A stretch of 47,868 nt of DNA, taken from NCBI RefSeq assembly GCF_004340665.1, contig NZ_SLWO01000013.1:1-47868 (forward strand), in the 5' to 3' direction. Below the pieces are notes generated by a model, which saw only the letters and a program-made list of their open reading frames with translations, searched no databases and was not told the origin of the DNA. This DNA comes from Pedobacter psychrotolerans. Its GTDB lineage: Bacteria; Bacteroidota; Bacteroidia; Sphingobacteriales; Sphingobacteriaceae. Below are positions 17,859 to 26,882 of the stretch, piece by piece (within the stretch, counting starts at the first letter, position 1; the number at the start of each line of letters is the position of its first letter). The position numbers and the translations under genes were made by a program.

Positions 17859-18879
17859 TGGAATCATTTTTAGGTAGAGCTTTAAACTGGTCGTAGCGTC
17901 CCGTTACGACCTAAAAGCTATGGCTCTGGCTTTCCTCGGCTACCGATGAAAAATCGGTGCAGATCGGCCGCCGAAGGGCTTCTTCTTTGTTCTTGATCAC
18001 AAAGAAGCAAGAAATCAAGGCTTGGATCTGATGTCGGATAAACTCGTTGAAGCTTTATGGCGGCTTGTGCTGCCTTGGGTAGTGGTGGTTTGAAAGTTTT
18101 TGCAGCAGCTTTAACGTTTTCTCCTTCCATCATCTCCTAGGCCGGAGAGCAGGGTGGCAATAGCGGGGTTCCTCCCTCGCTGTCATTAGTAGCCTGTTGA
18201 ATGGCTAATAAAAAAAATATCTTTAATGTTGTTTCGAAAAGCTACCATTGATGTAATTACTTATTGTTAAAAATCAATTAATTATAAAAGCGTCAGTTAT
18301 ATTGATTTTTATGAATAAATTATCCCTCTGTATACAGCTAGTGTTTATACCTATGCCTTAGTCACCATATGAAGCTAAACCACAGTTTCTCCGTTCTGCT
18401 CTTGGACCGGCATGGTCAATTTTTCGGGGTGGCACTGACCCAGCCAAACTACTGACATCCATAGAAAAATTGCGAGCCGGCAGTTTTGTTTCTTTTGCTG
18501 TCAAAAGAAAATAAGCCCGTCCGGCTAGGACAAAATGAAATCCTTTTAACTACGAAGGGTAAGGACATTTTAGTTCCTCGCTACAACTAGACGCAATAGC
18601 GATCGTATTAAAATTGGTTCGTACCTCAATGACGGAGATAAAATAAGCAGATTGCGGATTTATCACCCGCCTTTTATATACCTTTGAGATAGCATAAGTT
18701 AATTTTATTTGAATCTGCTATATCGGCCTACTTTCAAATTACTGAAAAACAAAAATTCCAGGTGCAGATTCATAGAATATTATCGCATTGTAGCAGGATT
18801 TTAACCTAATAAAGGTTTTTTTTAATTTTTACAGTTAATATCCTTATCTTCAATTATCAACAAATAACCAACCAACTAC
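17859..18879. other. 1-kb gene-free region with palindromes
   Basis: No credible gene was found in these 1021 bases. The first part (about 17889-18195) is clearly more GC-rich than its surroundings. It opens with a GGTCGTAGC/CGTTACGACC hairpin (17889-17911). Its only long frame, 71 codons on the minus strand at 17918-18133, has a composition unlike a protein. A 9-bp inverted repeat, TTTCTTTTG-CTGT-CAAAAGAAA, lies at 18489-18510 next to AAGCCCGTCCGGCTAGGAC. The final 100 bases before 18880 should hold the AraC promoter. The region looks like several decayed or non-coding interspersed elements. Confidence 0.55.
18797..18809 (+). promoter_or_regulatory. candidate AraC-regulon site before the AraC gene
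   Basis: GATTTTAACCTAA is identical over 13 bases to 12875-12887 before the hydroxyproline operon. It lies 71 bases before the AraC start, a plausible autoregulatory position. The assignment is inferred from recurrence only. Confidence 0.35.
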
Positions 18880-19782
18880 ATGAAAGTATTGCCATTTACC
18901 ATGCTTGTGCCTGATGACAAGAGTGTTATTTCTGAGCACATTGAATTACCCTATTTTTATCAATATCTGCACAGGCACGACGAATGGCAGATCACTTACA
19001 TTGAAAGAGGAGAAGGAACGCTGATTGCCGGAAGTGATATGCATGCTTTCAGACCGGGAGATTTATTTGTAATTGGCGCAAAGCTTCCGCATCTTTTTAA
19101 AAGCAATCCTGAATATTTTGAGAGCAAGAGTGAACGCTCGATAGCAGCTTATTCTGTTTACTTCAATTCTGTAGGAACATTAGGTCCGCTGTTTTCTCTC
19201 CCGGAAATGAAATTAGCCAATGCCTTTTTAGGGAAAAATAAACACGGTTTTAAAGTGCCTTTTATTCATACAGAAGAAATTTTAAGTAAAATGGTAGCCG
19301 TTTATGAGGCTTCCGGAACGGATTTGCTTTTTGCTTTTGTTAAATTAATGGTGACCCTCCAGGCCATTGGCGATGATACCATTCCATTGTGTTCTGATTT
19401 ATATTCTTCTAACGTTAGTGAAAATGAAGGAATGCGCCTCAGTAAGATCATTGGTTACATCACAGAAAATTATAATAGTCAAATTACCTTAGAAGATGTA
19501 GCGAATGTCGCTTTTATGACACCTCAGGCTTTCTGCAGGTATTTTAAAAAACATACGGGCCACACCTTTGTGTCCTTTTTAAATGAAGTCAGAATTAATG
19601 ACGCCTGTAAAAGTTTGATCTCAGGAGAAAAAACCGACTGCATTTCAGGCGTAGCTTACAAGGCAGGATTCAATAGCATTACCAATTTCAACAGGGTATT
19701 TAAAAGTATTATCGGCCAATCGCCAAGGGCTTACATAGATACTTATAACATGGTAAGTAGGGTAAGCTACATGGGAGCTTAA
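18880..19782 (+). CDS. AraC family transcriptional regulator with cupin sensor domain
   Basis: A 300-residue regulator. The N-terminal cupin-like ligand domain has the metal-site-like HRHDEWQ segment near residue 27 and a FRPGDLFVIG strand. The C-terminal AraC DNA-binding domain has two helix-turn-helix units: LEDVANVAFMTPQAFCRYF (about residues 205-225) and GVAYKAGFNSITNFNRVFK (about 255-275), ending with the usual GQSPRAY. It sits between the hydroxyproline operon and an amino-acid permease, all on the plus strand, so it probably regulates this pathway in response to hydroxyproline or an intermediate. A 13-bp motif is shared between its upstream region and that of the operon. The effector is unknown. 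Confidence 0.9.
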   Translation: MKVLPFTMLVPDDKSVISEHIELPYFYQYLHRHDEWQITYIERGEGTLIAGSDMHAFRPGDLFVIGAKLPHLFKSNPEYFESKSERSIAAYSVYFNSVGTLGPLFSLPEMKLANAFLGKNKHGFKVPFIHTEEILSKMVAVYEASGTDLLFAFVKLMVTLQAIGDDTIPLCSDLYSSNVSENEGMRLSKIIGYITENYNSQITLEDVANVAFMTPQAFCRYFKKHTGHTFVSFLNEVRINDACKSLISGEKTDCISGVAYKAGFNSITNFNRVFKSIIGQSPRAYIDTYNMVSRVSYMGA

Positions 19783-20012
19783 TTAGCTGGTTAAAAACTT
19801 TTCATCAACCTGAACTTGATTCATGAACTTTTTAAAAGGAAGTAACCAATTAATCCGTTGCCATTAATCTTAGGATTGTGGCATTCAGAATAAGATAGCT
19901 TTTTAATAGTAACATTTCTCAAAATTTTTCAATCATAAAAATATCTCTGGTTTTACACGGATTGGATGCATAATGTTCAATTATTAATCGTTAAAAAACC
20001 CTCAAATCACAA

Positions 20013-21428
20013 ATGGAACAAGAAAACAGCCACTTTAAACCCTCACTAAAATTGTTGGATGCAACAATGTTAGTTGCCGGGAGCATGATTGGTTCTGGGA
20101 TTTTTATTGTCAGTGCAGATATCACCCGCAATGTAGGTAGTGCTGGCTGGCTATTGGTGGTTTGGTTAATTACCGGTTTCATGACCCTTACCGCAGCTTT
20201 AAGTTATGGTGAACTAAGCGCAATGTTTCCAAAGGCAGGTGGTCAGTATATTTATTTAAAGGAAGCCTATAATCCACTTATTAGTTTTTTATATGGCTGG
20301 AGTTTTTTCACGGTAATACAAACCGCAACGATAGCAGCTGTTGGTGTGGCATTTGCCAAATTCACCGCTTATTTATTACCTGCATTCAGCGAAGATCTAG
20401 TTGCTTTAGATTTAGGTTTTCTTACCGTTTCACCAGCTCAGTTACTGGCTATAGGCGTCATTGTGTTTCTCACCTATGTAAACAGTAGAGGCGTTAATGC
20501 TGGGAAGGCTATTCAAACTACTTTTACCGTAGCAAAATTACTTAGCCTTTTTGGCTTGATTGTATTTGGTTTATTTTTTCTTGATAAAGGAATCTGGAAG
20601 GCAAACTGGGAAAACATGTGGCATTTAGGCTCGCTGTCATCTGATGGAAATATTTCACCTTATACTGCGCTGGCCGCTTTTGGTGCCATTGCTGCAGCCA
20701 TGGTGGGATCAATCTTTAGTAGCGATTCCTGGCATAATGTTACTTTCATTGCAGGTGAAATTAAAAACCCGGCACGTAATATTGGTTTAAGCCTGGCTTT
20801 AGGGACCATCATTGTAACTGTACTTTATCTCTTAACCAATGTGATGTATACTGGTGTATTAAGTTTGCATGATATCGCCTATGCAGATAAAGATCGGGTG
20901 GCAGTTTCCGCAGCGAATCATATTTTCGGCACAGCCGGAACCATTACCATTGCTGTGATGATTATGGTTTCCACTTTTGGTTGTAATAATGGCCTGATTA
21001 TGGCCGGCGCAAGGGTTTATTATTCCATGGGTAAAGATGGCTTATTTTTCAAAAAGGTAGCTGAACTTAACAAGAATTCCGTTCCAGGTTTTGGCTTATG
21101 GATTCAGTGTGTTTTTGCATGCTTATGGTGTCTGAGTGGAAAATATGGAGATCTGCTGGATATGATTTCATTTGTGGTGGTTGGATTTTACATGCTCACC
21201 ATTTTTGGGATTTTTATCCTTCGTAAAAAGCGCCCTGATGCAGCACGGCCATATAAAGCTTTTGGTTATCCGGTTTTGCCCATCATTTACATTTTAATGG
21301 GTTTGGCTTTCTGCATTTTGCTCATCATTTTCAAACCTAAATTTACCTGGCCGGGATTAATCATCACCCTGATTGGGATTCCGGTATATTATCTCATTAA
21401 ACGCGTTAATGAAGTTAAGGCAATATAA
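20013..21428 (+). CDS. APC superfamily amino-acid permease (LAT-like)
   Basis: A polytopic inner-membrane transporter of 471 residues with about twelve hydrophobic spans. The first helix carries the substrate-binding GSMIGSGIF motif (residues 24-32) that marks the LAT/APC group, followed by the conserved MFPKAGGQYIYLKEAYNP segment. The lysine-rich KKRPDAARPYKAFGYP loop before the last helices is also typical. It follows the AraC regulator by 230 bases and precedes the DPP-IV gene. The most economical role is import of free hydroxyproline, proline or other amino acids released by the nearby peptidases. Transport specificity cannot be read from sequence. Confidence 0.88.
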   Translation: MEQENSHFKPSLKLLDATMLVAGSMIGSGIFIVSADITRNVGSAGWLLVVWLITGFMTLTAALSYGELSAMFPKAGGQYIYLKEAYNPLISFLYGWSFFTVIQTATIAAVGVAFAKFTAYLLPAFSEDLVALDLGFLTVSPAQLLAIGVIVFLTYVNSRGVNAGKAIQTTFTVAKLLSLFGLIVFGLFFLDKGIWKANWENMWHLGSLSSDGNISPYTALAAFGAIAAAMVGSIFSSDSWHNVTFIAGEIKNPARNIGLSLALGTIIVTVLYLLTNVMYTGVLSLHDIAYADKDRVAVSAANHIFGTAGTITIAVMIMVSTFGCNNGLIMAGARVYYSMGKDGLFFKKVAELNKNSVPGFGLWIQCVFACLWCLSGKYGDLLDMISFVVVGFYMLTIFGIFILRKKRPDAARPYKAFGYPVLPIIYILMGLAFCILLIIFKPKFTWPGLIITLIGIPVYYLIKRVNEVKAI

Positions 21429-21442
21429 GTAGCTTCTAGCCT

Positions 21443-21520
21443 ACGCTTGTTTTTCAACGAGCGTAAATATTCAGACGATTAAATCGTCTTTCTATAACTG
21501 CACTCGTTATAAACGAGTGC
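21443..21520. repeat. triple-hairpin palindromic cluster
   Basis: Three palindromes follow one another after the permease stop. The first is a 9-bp stem with one wobble pair at 21443-21464. The second is AGACGAT-TAA-ATCGTCT at 21473-21489. The third is GCACTCGTT-ATA-AACGAGTGC-like at 21500-21520. The first and third share the ACGAG core. They may act as a transcript 3' end or be an interspersed repeat; no T-tract supports a classic terminator. Confidence 0.6.
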
Positions 21521-21559
21521 AAACTTACCGAGAAATAAAAGGAAAAGAAAGGAGTAAAG

Positions 21560-21570
21560 TAGGTTAAAAT
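21560..21570 (-). promoter_or_regulatory. candidate AraC-regulon site before the DPP-IV gene
   Basis: TAGGTTAAAAT is the reverse complement of an 11-base part of the motif seen at 12875-12887 and 18797-18809. It lies 75 bases before the DPP-IV start and overlaps a 7-of-8 match to the -7 consensus (21568-21575). That overlap fits repression or alternative geometry better than simple activation. Confidence 0.3.
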
Positions 21571-21644
21571 ATTTGTGTTATGCATCAAAATACAAATGGA
21601 ATTTAAGTGCTTGTTGAATTATATTTACAGCTTAACATTGCAAA

Positions 21645-23936
21645 ATGAAAATGAATTCCCTGATCCAAAAATTAGCAGTCACCTCTTTTTTTACCATAAC
21701 TTCTTTTACTGTTCTGGCTCAGCAAACTTCCTACGCACCCAGTGCCGCAGATATTGTTCAGGCCTATCAACGGGCAAATAAATTAGATACCGCTATCCGC
21801 AACATCCCCACCAATAATGATATTGTTCCATTTTGGAAAAAGGATGGATCAGCATTCTGGTACAAGAAAAATCTACCAGATAAAAACTGGGAATATATTT
21901 ATGTTGATGCTGCTACCGGTAAACGTAAACCTGCATTTGATGCGCAGAAATTAGCGCAAAACCTGGAGCAGGTAAGTGGTAAAAAGCAATCTTCCATGCG
22001 TTTGGCGTTTTCCGAAATTTATTTTGAAGATCAAAATACCCTAAAGCTAAAAACTCAAAACCAATGGTATCAGGTAAATCTTTTAGATTACAGTGTTGTG
22101 CCTGCTATGGATACCATAATTTTCAGATCCAATTCCAAAAAGCCATTGCAGCAAAAGCACTCACGTTGGGAGGGGAGCAAAACCATTCGGCAATCTCCTG
22201 ACGGAAAAAGCGAAATCGAAGTTCGTGGAGGTAATTTAATATTGATTGATGTGGCATCTAAAGCAGAAACGCCATTGAGTACAGATGGCTCTGCAGATAA
22301 ACCTTATGGGAATATTGAATGGTCGCCTGATGGAAAAACGGTTGTGGCCTATAAAACTGATCCAAAAGAAATAAAGAAAGTTCACTACATTTTAAGTTCC
22401 GTTCCGGGAACTACAAGAGGCGAATTAAAGTCTCGGGAGTATGCACAACCCGGTGATGATTTTACTTCTTATCAGCCTTATGTTTTTAATTTAACGACTA
22501 AAAATTCAAAAAAAGTTGATGTAGAACCCACTGATTTTTTCGATCCGCAGCCGTTACATTGGCGCAACAACCGCTACTATACTTATGAAAAAGCAGATCG
22601 TGGTCACCAGCGGTTCAGGGTAATTGAAGTAGACGTGCAAACCGGGAAAACGAAAAACATCATTGATGAAAAAACCAAAACCTTCATTTACGAAAACAGA
22701 ATTTATACCCGTTATCTGCCTAAAACAAACGAAATTCTATACACCAGTGAGCAAGATGGCTGGCAACATTTATATTTGGTGAATGGCATATCGGGCAAAC
22801 AACAACTTATTACAAAGGGCAATTGGGTAGTTCGCGATATTGATAGCGTAGATATTTTAAAACGCCAGGTTTGGTTTAAAGCCAGCGGAATGAATAAGGG
22901 TGAAGATCCCTATTTTATTCATTATTACCGGATTGGTTTCGATGGAAAAGGATTGGTTAACCTCACGCCTGAAGAGGGAAACCATAACCTTACCTTTTCG
23001 CCAGATCGAAAATATTATCTAGACACTTATTCGCAGGTGAATATCCCGCCTGTTACTAAATTAAAACTTACTGCAAGTACAAAAGCTTTGCAAGAGATTG
23101 AGCATGGTGATGTTGCACCATTTTTAAACACAGGTGTGAAATTGCCAGAAGTTTTTGTAAGTAAGGGCCGGGATGGTGTGACCGATATCTGGGGCGTGGT
23201 TTGTATGCCTTCGAATATGGAACCTAATAAAACTTACCCGATTATCGAAAATATTTATGCGGGTCCGCAGGATAGTTTTGTGCCTAAAAGTTTTCTGCCA
23301 GCGAGTGAAATGCAAAGCCTGGCAGAACTGGGTTTCATTGTGGTGCAAATTGATGGCATGGGAACAGCTAACCGATCAAAAGCATTTCATGATGTTTGCT
23401 GGCATGACCTGGCTGATGCAGGTTTCGCAGACCGGATTTTATGGATGAAAGCCATGGCAAAAAAATACCCTAACGCCGATATCAATAAAATTGGTGTTTA
23501 TGGAACATCTGCTGGCGGACAAAATTCTACCGGTGCTTTACTATTTCATCCTGAATTTTATAAAGCTGCGGTTTCAGCCTGTGGTTGTCATGATAACCGC
23601 ATTGATAAACAATGGTGGAACGAACAATGGATGGGTTATCCGGTTGGCGAACATTATGGCGCACAATCAAACATTACCAATGCGGCAAAACTACAGGGAA
23701 ATTTATTTTTAATTGTGGGCGAAGCTGATGAAAATGTTCCGCCAGAATCTACCTATCGTCTGGCTGATGCACTGATTAAAGCCAATAAAGATTTTGATAT
23801 TTTAAGTATCCCCGGAATGGGCCACAGCGATGGTGGTGTTTACGGGCGAAGACGGAAAAGGGATTTCTTCATTAAACATTTATTAAATGCGGAGACGCCA
23901 AATGTGAATATGACTACCTCTAAATCTGATAAATAA
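21645..23936 (+). CDS. exported S9 family dipeptidyl-peptidase IV-like serine peptidase
   Basis: A periplasmic or secreted prolyl-oligopeptidase-family enzyme of 763 residues. It starts with a signal peptide (MKMNSLIQKLAVTSFFTI, cleavage near VLAQ). An N-terminal beta-propeller (DPP-IV N-terminal domain, about residues 80-480) contains repeated SPDGK-type blades (QSPDGKSE, EWSPDGKTV). A C-terminal alpha/beta-hydrolase domain carries Ser622 in YGTSAGGQ, the acid in VGEADENVPPE and the His in GMGHSDGG. The nucleophile elbow is GTSAGG rather than the usual GWSYGG of DPP-IV, so specificity for Xaa-Pro dipeptides is likely but not certain. Its neighbours handle proline and hydroxyproline peptides, supporting release of Xaa-Pro/Hyp dipeptides in the periplasm. 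Confidence 0.9.
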   Translation: MKMNSLIQKLAVTSFFTITSFTVLAQQTSYAPSAADIVQAYQRANKLDTAIRNIPTNNDIVPFWKKDGSAFWYKKNLPDKNWEYIYVDAATGKRKPAFDAQKLAQNLEQVSGKKQSSMRLAFSEIYFEDQNTLKLKTQNQWYQVNLLDYSVVPAMDTIIFRSNSKKPLQQKHSRWEGSKTIRQSPDGKSEIEVRGGNLILIDVASKAETPLSTDGSADKPYGNIEWSPDGKTVVAYKTDPKEIKKVHYILSSVPGTTRGELKSREYAQPGDDFTSYQPYVFNLTTKNSKKVDVEPTDFFDPQPLHWRNNRYYTYEKADRGHQRFRVIEVDVQTGKTKNIIDEKTKTFIYENRIYTRYLPKTNEILYTSEQDGWQHLYLVNGISGKQQLITKGNWVVRDIDSVDILKRQVWFKASGMNKGEDPYFIHYYRIGFDGKGLVNLTPEEGNHNLTFSPDRKYYLDTYSQVNIPPVTKLKLTASTKALQEIEHGDVAPFLNTGVKLPEVFVSKGRDGVTDIWGVVCMPSNMEPNKTYPIIENIYAGPQDSFVPKSFLPASEMQSLAELGFIVVQIDGMGTANRSKAFHDVCWHDLADAGFADRILWMKAMAKKYPNADINKIGVYGTSAGGQNSTGALLFHPEFYKAAVSACGCHDNRIDKQWWNEQWMGYPVGEHYGAQSNITNAAKLQGNLFLIVGEADENVPPESTYRLADALIKANKDFDILSIPGMGHSDGGVYGRRRKRDFFIKHLLNAETPNVNMTTSKSDK

Positions 23937-24368
23937 ACTGAAGAAGTTTATTGCGTTGGCCCCCTATCCGCCTATCGGCACCTTTCCCCTTAAAGGGAAA
24001 GTACCATGAAAATAATATTTATCGAAGCCCAAACACATATCGTAGAATCAAAACTCCCCTCCTTTTTTTAAGGAGGGGTGCCCGTAGGGTGGGGTGGTTA
24101 AATTTCGCAAGTCGTAAATTAACTTACGAAGTTTTAAAGGCCAGGAGAATGGTAGAACTTCGTCAGTTTGATCGGGAGCCCCCTATCCGCCTATCGGCAC
24201 CTTTCCCCTGAAAGGGAAAGGGCGAAGAAAAATTAACTTACGAAGTTTCAAAGGCCAGGAGGGTGGTAGAACTTCGTCAGTTTGATCATGAATTTTGCTT
24301 CCTTTTTAGACTGACGAAGTTTCTCCTTCGCAAAAGCCAGCTAAACTTCTTAAGTCGTAGTTAACTCA
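23937..24368. repeat. gene-free cluster of interspersed repeats (types B, A, C, B, C)
   Basis: This 432-base gap between convergent genes is almost filled by repeats. Type B (CTATCCGCCTATCGGCACC followed by a CTTTCCC hairpin) lies at 23960-24001 and 24179-24220. Type A lies at 24056-24099. Type C (TTACGAAGTTT, then AAGGCCAGGAG, then GAACTTCGTCAGTTTGATC) lies at 24119-24173 and 24233-24287, with a degenerate piece near 24311-24357. All three types recur inverted at 31286-31557. A 86-codon frame across the cluster is composed of repeat sequence and is not called. Confidence 0.8.
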
Positions 24369-25304
24369 TTAATGTTTCACCGTAGGCCCTCCAAAAGGAA
24401 TATTCTTTCCATAATAAACATCTGCTGGAATATGATGCCCTGCATAAACTTGTGATAGAATATGATATAGCGTTGGGTCATAAGCTTTCAAATCATCAGG
24501 AGATTGTACCTTAATGGTGCCATCATTAAATTCATAATTAGACCAAAACCACCACTGGCTGCCTTCTGCCCAATATTCGGCAACGGTATTAATAGCATAC
24601 TGCCCTTTATACATTCCTTTTGCTTTCGCCGTTTCATAAGCCTTATTAATTTGCTTATAAAGCTTCGGATCAGCCTTGCCTAAGGCCGACATTACATTAT
24701 GGCTCCATTCATGTACCATAATGTTTTCACCATAGTACTTCGTGCCGGGGAAACCCAAAAGATTTTCTTCTGCGCAGGAAGTTTGAATGCCGCCCATGCC
24801 TCGGGCACGCTGATTCCAATATCCCTTATCCGTTAAACTTGCTATTCCTCCTGGTTTATTGTAGTTTTCTCTTTCAGTCGACGTGAGTCTGCCGTCAGTG
24901 ATGGCAGGTTTTTTCCAGTTGCTATATTCTGGTAAATCGGTTTGCATTTCAGACCATGCCATAATGGATAGGCGGGCTTTCATGCTCATCATCGCTTTGC
25001 GAATATCAGGTCTTTTAAGCAACATATAATTGATAATGTCCCGGGCAACCAATAAGGTTGCATCAGAAACCTTCGCAGATGAAACTACAGGAATACCGAA
25101 CGCATCAGTATATTTCTCATAAAACTTTGGATAACCCAGGGAATCTGGCGGACGGGTAATCAGCAGTTGTTCGAGGTTGGTCACTAAAGGTTTTGAATTG
25201 CTGCTTTGTGCATGAGCATTGGTCGTACCCGTTTCAAAAAGTGCTGTAATGGTAAAAATAACCTTAAAAAAGTATCTTAGGCGCACATTAATTGGTTTGA
25301 TCAT
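24369..25304 (-). CDS. exported putative zinc metallopeptidase (HExxH, unassigned family)
   Basis: A secreted protein of 311 residues that I cannot place in a named family. It has a signal sequence (hydrophobic core in YFFKVIFTITALFE, cleavage near AHAQ). A zincin-type site follows: His198, Glu199 and His202 in IMVHEWSHNV. A likely third ligand, Glu243 or Glu247, lies in NTVAEYWAEGSQWW about 40 residues on, which fits a gluzincin-like arrangement. The Trp/Tyr-rich stretch after it (WWFWSNYEF) is notable. The gene follows the POT transporter after 14 bases on the same strand, so they form an operon. Release of peptides imported by the transporter is a reasonable guess. It could instead be a non-peptidase zincin. 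Confidence 0.75.
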   Translation of the reverse strand: MIKPINVRLRYFFKVIFTITALFETGTTNAHAQSSNSKPLVTNLEQLLITRPPDSLGYPKFYEKYTDAFGIPVVSSAKVSDATLLVARDIINYMLLKRPDIRKAMMSMKARLSIMAWSEMQTDLPEYSNWKKPAITDGRLTSTERENYNKPGGIASLTDKGYWNQRARGMGGIQTSCAEENLLGFPGTKYYGENIMVHEWSHNVMSALGKADPKLYKQINKAYETAKAKGMYKGQYAINTVAEYWAEGSQWWFWSNYEFNDGTIKVQSPDDLKAYDPTLYHILSQVYAGHHIPADVYYGKNIPFGGPTVKH

Positions 25305-25318
25305 ATCACTTGTGTTGG

Positions 25319-26755
25319 TTAGGGTTGAATGGGTGTTAGATCACCTGTTTCCTGTCGCTCTTTGATTCTTGGTGAAACAAAAAGATAAATTACAATGAAA
25401 AAGCCAAGCAAACCAATAAAAAACCAATAATAATCTGCGCCTTTAAACTGTGCAAAGAAACCACCATTAGAAATGCTCCTGTTCACCAATGCTGTAAAAA
25501 GATTCCCTAATGCAGTGGTGAGCAGCCAGATTGCGATCATGGTACTTTTCATTGATTTACTGGCTTGCGTATAGGCATATTCCAGTCCGGTAATGGACAC
25601 CAAAACCTCTGCCGCTGCAAGAATGGCATAAGCCAGAACCTGCCAGCCAATTGATGGACTTGCACCTCCATCAATGCTGGTTTGAATCAATGCAATAATG
25701 ATAAAAGATACAGCGGTAAGAATAAGTCCGGCGCCTATTCTTCTTAATGGTGTGGTTTTTAAACCCCTTTTATCCAAAAATGGATAGAGCCAGTAATTAA
25801 ATATGGGAATAAATACCAGCAGGAAAAATGGATTTACCGTTTGAATTTGTTCAGGAAGAAGGTTGATTCCAAGAATATGGCGGTCCATTTTTGTCGCCTG
25901 CAATACCCATTCCGATAAATTCTGGTCCCAAAGTGCCCAGAAAATTGGGATGAAAGCGAATACCGCCAGTACATTATAAACTGTTTTTACATCTTCTACC
26001 TTTTGGTGATCAAATTTATCTTTCGCCACATCCAGCAGCGATTGTTTTTTCTTTTTAGATCGCCAGTTAATCAATGCATAGACGGAAATGAATACAAAAT
26101 TATTTTTATTCACACCAGATGGCGGAACATTGATGTAAGTTTTTCTACCCAAAAAGAAAATTACCGTGGCTAAAGCCATTAAAATTCCGGGGATTCCAAA
26201 TGCCCATTTGGCACCATAACGGTCATATATTAGGGGAATCAGAATAGTTGACAATACAGATCCAGCATTGATGCTAAAGTAAAACCAACCATAAACTTTA
26301 GACATCAGGTGCTTGTTGCTTGCGGTAAACTGATCGCCAAGATTCGCCGAAACACATGATTTAATTCCTCCGGCACCTATGGCAATTAAAATTAATCCGT
26401 ATTTAAATTTTTCCAGATCATGATCAAATAGCGCCAAACACAAATGGCCAATACAATAAACTATCGACACATAAATAATCACCTTATATTTCCCGAAAAA
26501 CCAATCGGCTACCAGGCCACCTATAAAAGGAAGTGCATAGGCGAGCGACACAAAAAAGTGTGTGGTTTCATTCGCCTTCGCTTCAGCAGTAATTTGCAAA
26601 GCAGGATTGAGGGTAGGATTGAAAAAATGAAAAACCAGAAAAGTTGCCAGAATAGAGCGCATGCCGTAAAAACTAAATCGTTCAGCACCCTCATTGGCAA
26701 TAATGTACCCGATACTTTTTGGGTAGCTGCTTCTTTTCGATTCCATTTTATCCAT
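25319..26755 (-). CDS. POT/PTR family proton-coupled oligopeptide transporter
   Basis: An inner-membrane di-/tripeptide:H+ symporter of 478 residues of the major facilitator type. The hallmark POT motif ExxERF is present as NEGAERFSFYG (Glu22, Glu25, Arg26) in the first helix, and about twelve to fourteen hydrophobic spans follow. ATGs at 26755 and 26746 are both possible starts. It is the first gene of a minus-strand pair with a secreted zincin and is divergent from two Xaa-Pro aminopeptidase genes. The intergenic region has two facing -7 elements. The setting suggests uptake of Pro/Hyp-containing di- and tripeptides for cytoplasmic hydrolysis. Confidence 0.92.
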   Translation of the reverse strand: MDKMESKRSSYPKSIGYIIANEGAERFSFYGMRSILATFLVFHFFNPTLNPALQITAEAKANETTHFFVSLAYALPFIGGLVADWFFGKYKVIIYVSIVYCIGHLCLALFDHDLEKFKYGLILIAIGAGGIKSCVSANLGDQFTASNKHLMSKVYGWFYFSINAGSVLSTILIPLIYDRYGAKWAFGIPGILMALATVIFFLGRKTYINVPPSGVNKNNFVFISVYALINWRSKKKKQSLLDVAKDKFDHQKVEDVKTVYNVLAVFAFIPIFWALWDQNLSEWVLQATKMDRHILGINLLPEQIQTVNPFFLLVFIPIFNYWLYPFLDKRGLKTTPLRRIGAGLILTAVSFIIIALIQTSIDGGASPSIGWQVLAYAILAAAEVLVSITGLEYAYTQASKSMKSTMIAIWLLTTALGNLFTALVNRSISNGGFFAQFKGADYYWFFIGLLGFFIVIYLFVSPRIKERQETGDLTPIQP

Positions 26756-26872
26756 ACGCTAATTTGGTGTAAATCTCCCGATCAATCTTTCCTGATTTTC
26801 ACCCTATAGCGCATGATCTTATCCTGTTTGAGATTGTGACGTAAATGAGCAGGCATTATTTATCGCTTTTAT

Positions 26873-26880
26873 TACTTTTG
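26873..26880 (+). promoter_or_regulatory. candidate -7 element for the aminopeptidase operon
   Basis: TACTTTTG matches TAnnTTTG exactly and would give a start near 26887, 27 bases before the first aminopeptidase ATG. Its end overlaps a perfect TTTGATCAAA palindrome (26877-26886). Confidence 0.5.
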
Positions 26881-26882
26881 AT

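Noticed and set aside
17918..18133. 71-codon minus-strand frame in the 1-kb gap
   Set aside because: It lies inside a compositionally distinct, hairpin-rich block and has no domain or promoter support; probably a by-product of an interspersed element.
23951..24211. 86-codon plus-strand frame after the DPP-IV gene
   Set aside because: It is made entirely of type A, B and C repeat copies; the same short peptide appears at both ends because type B is repeated.
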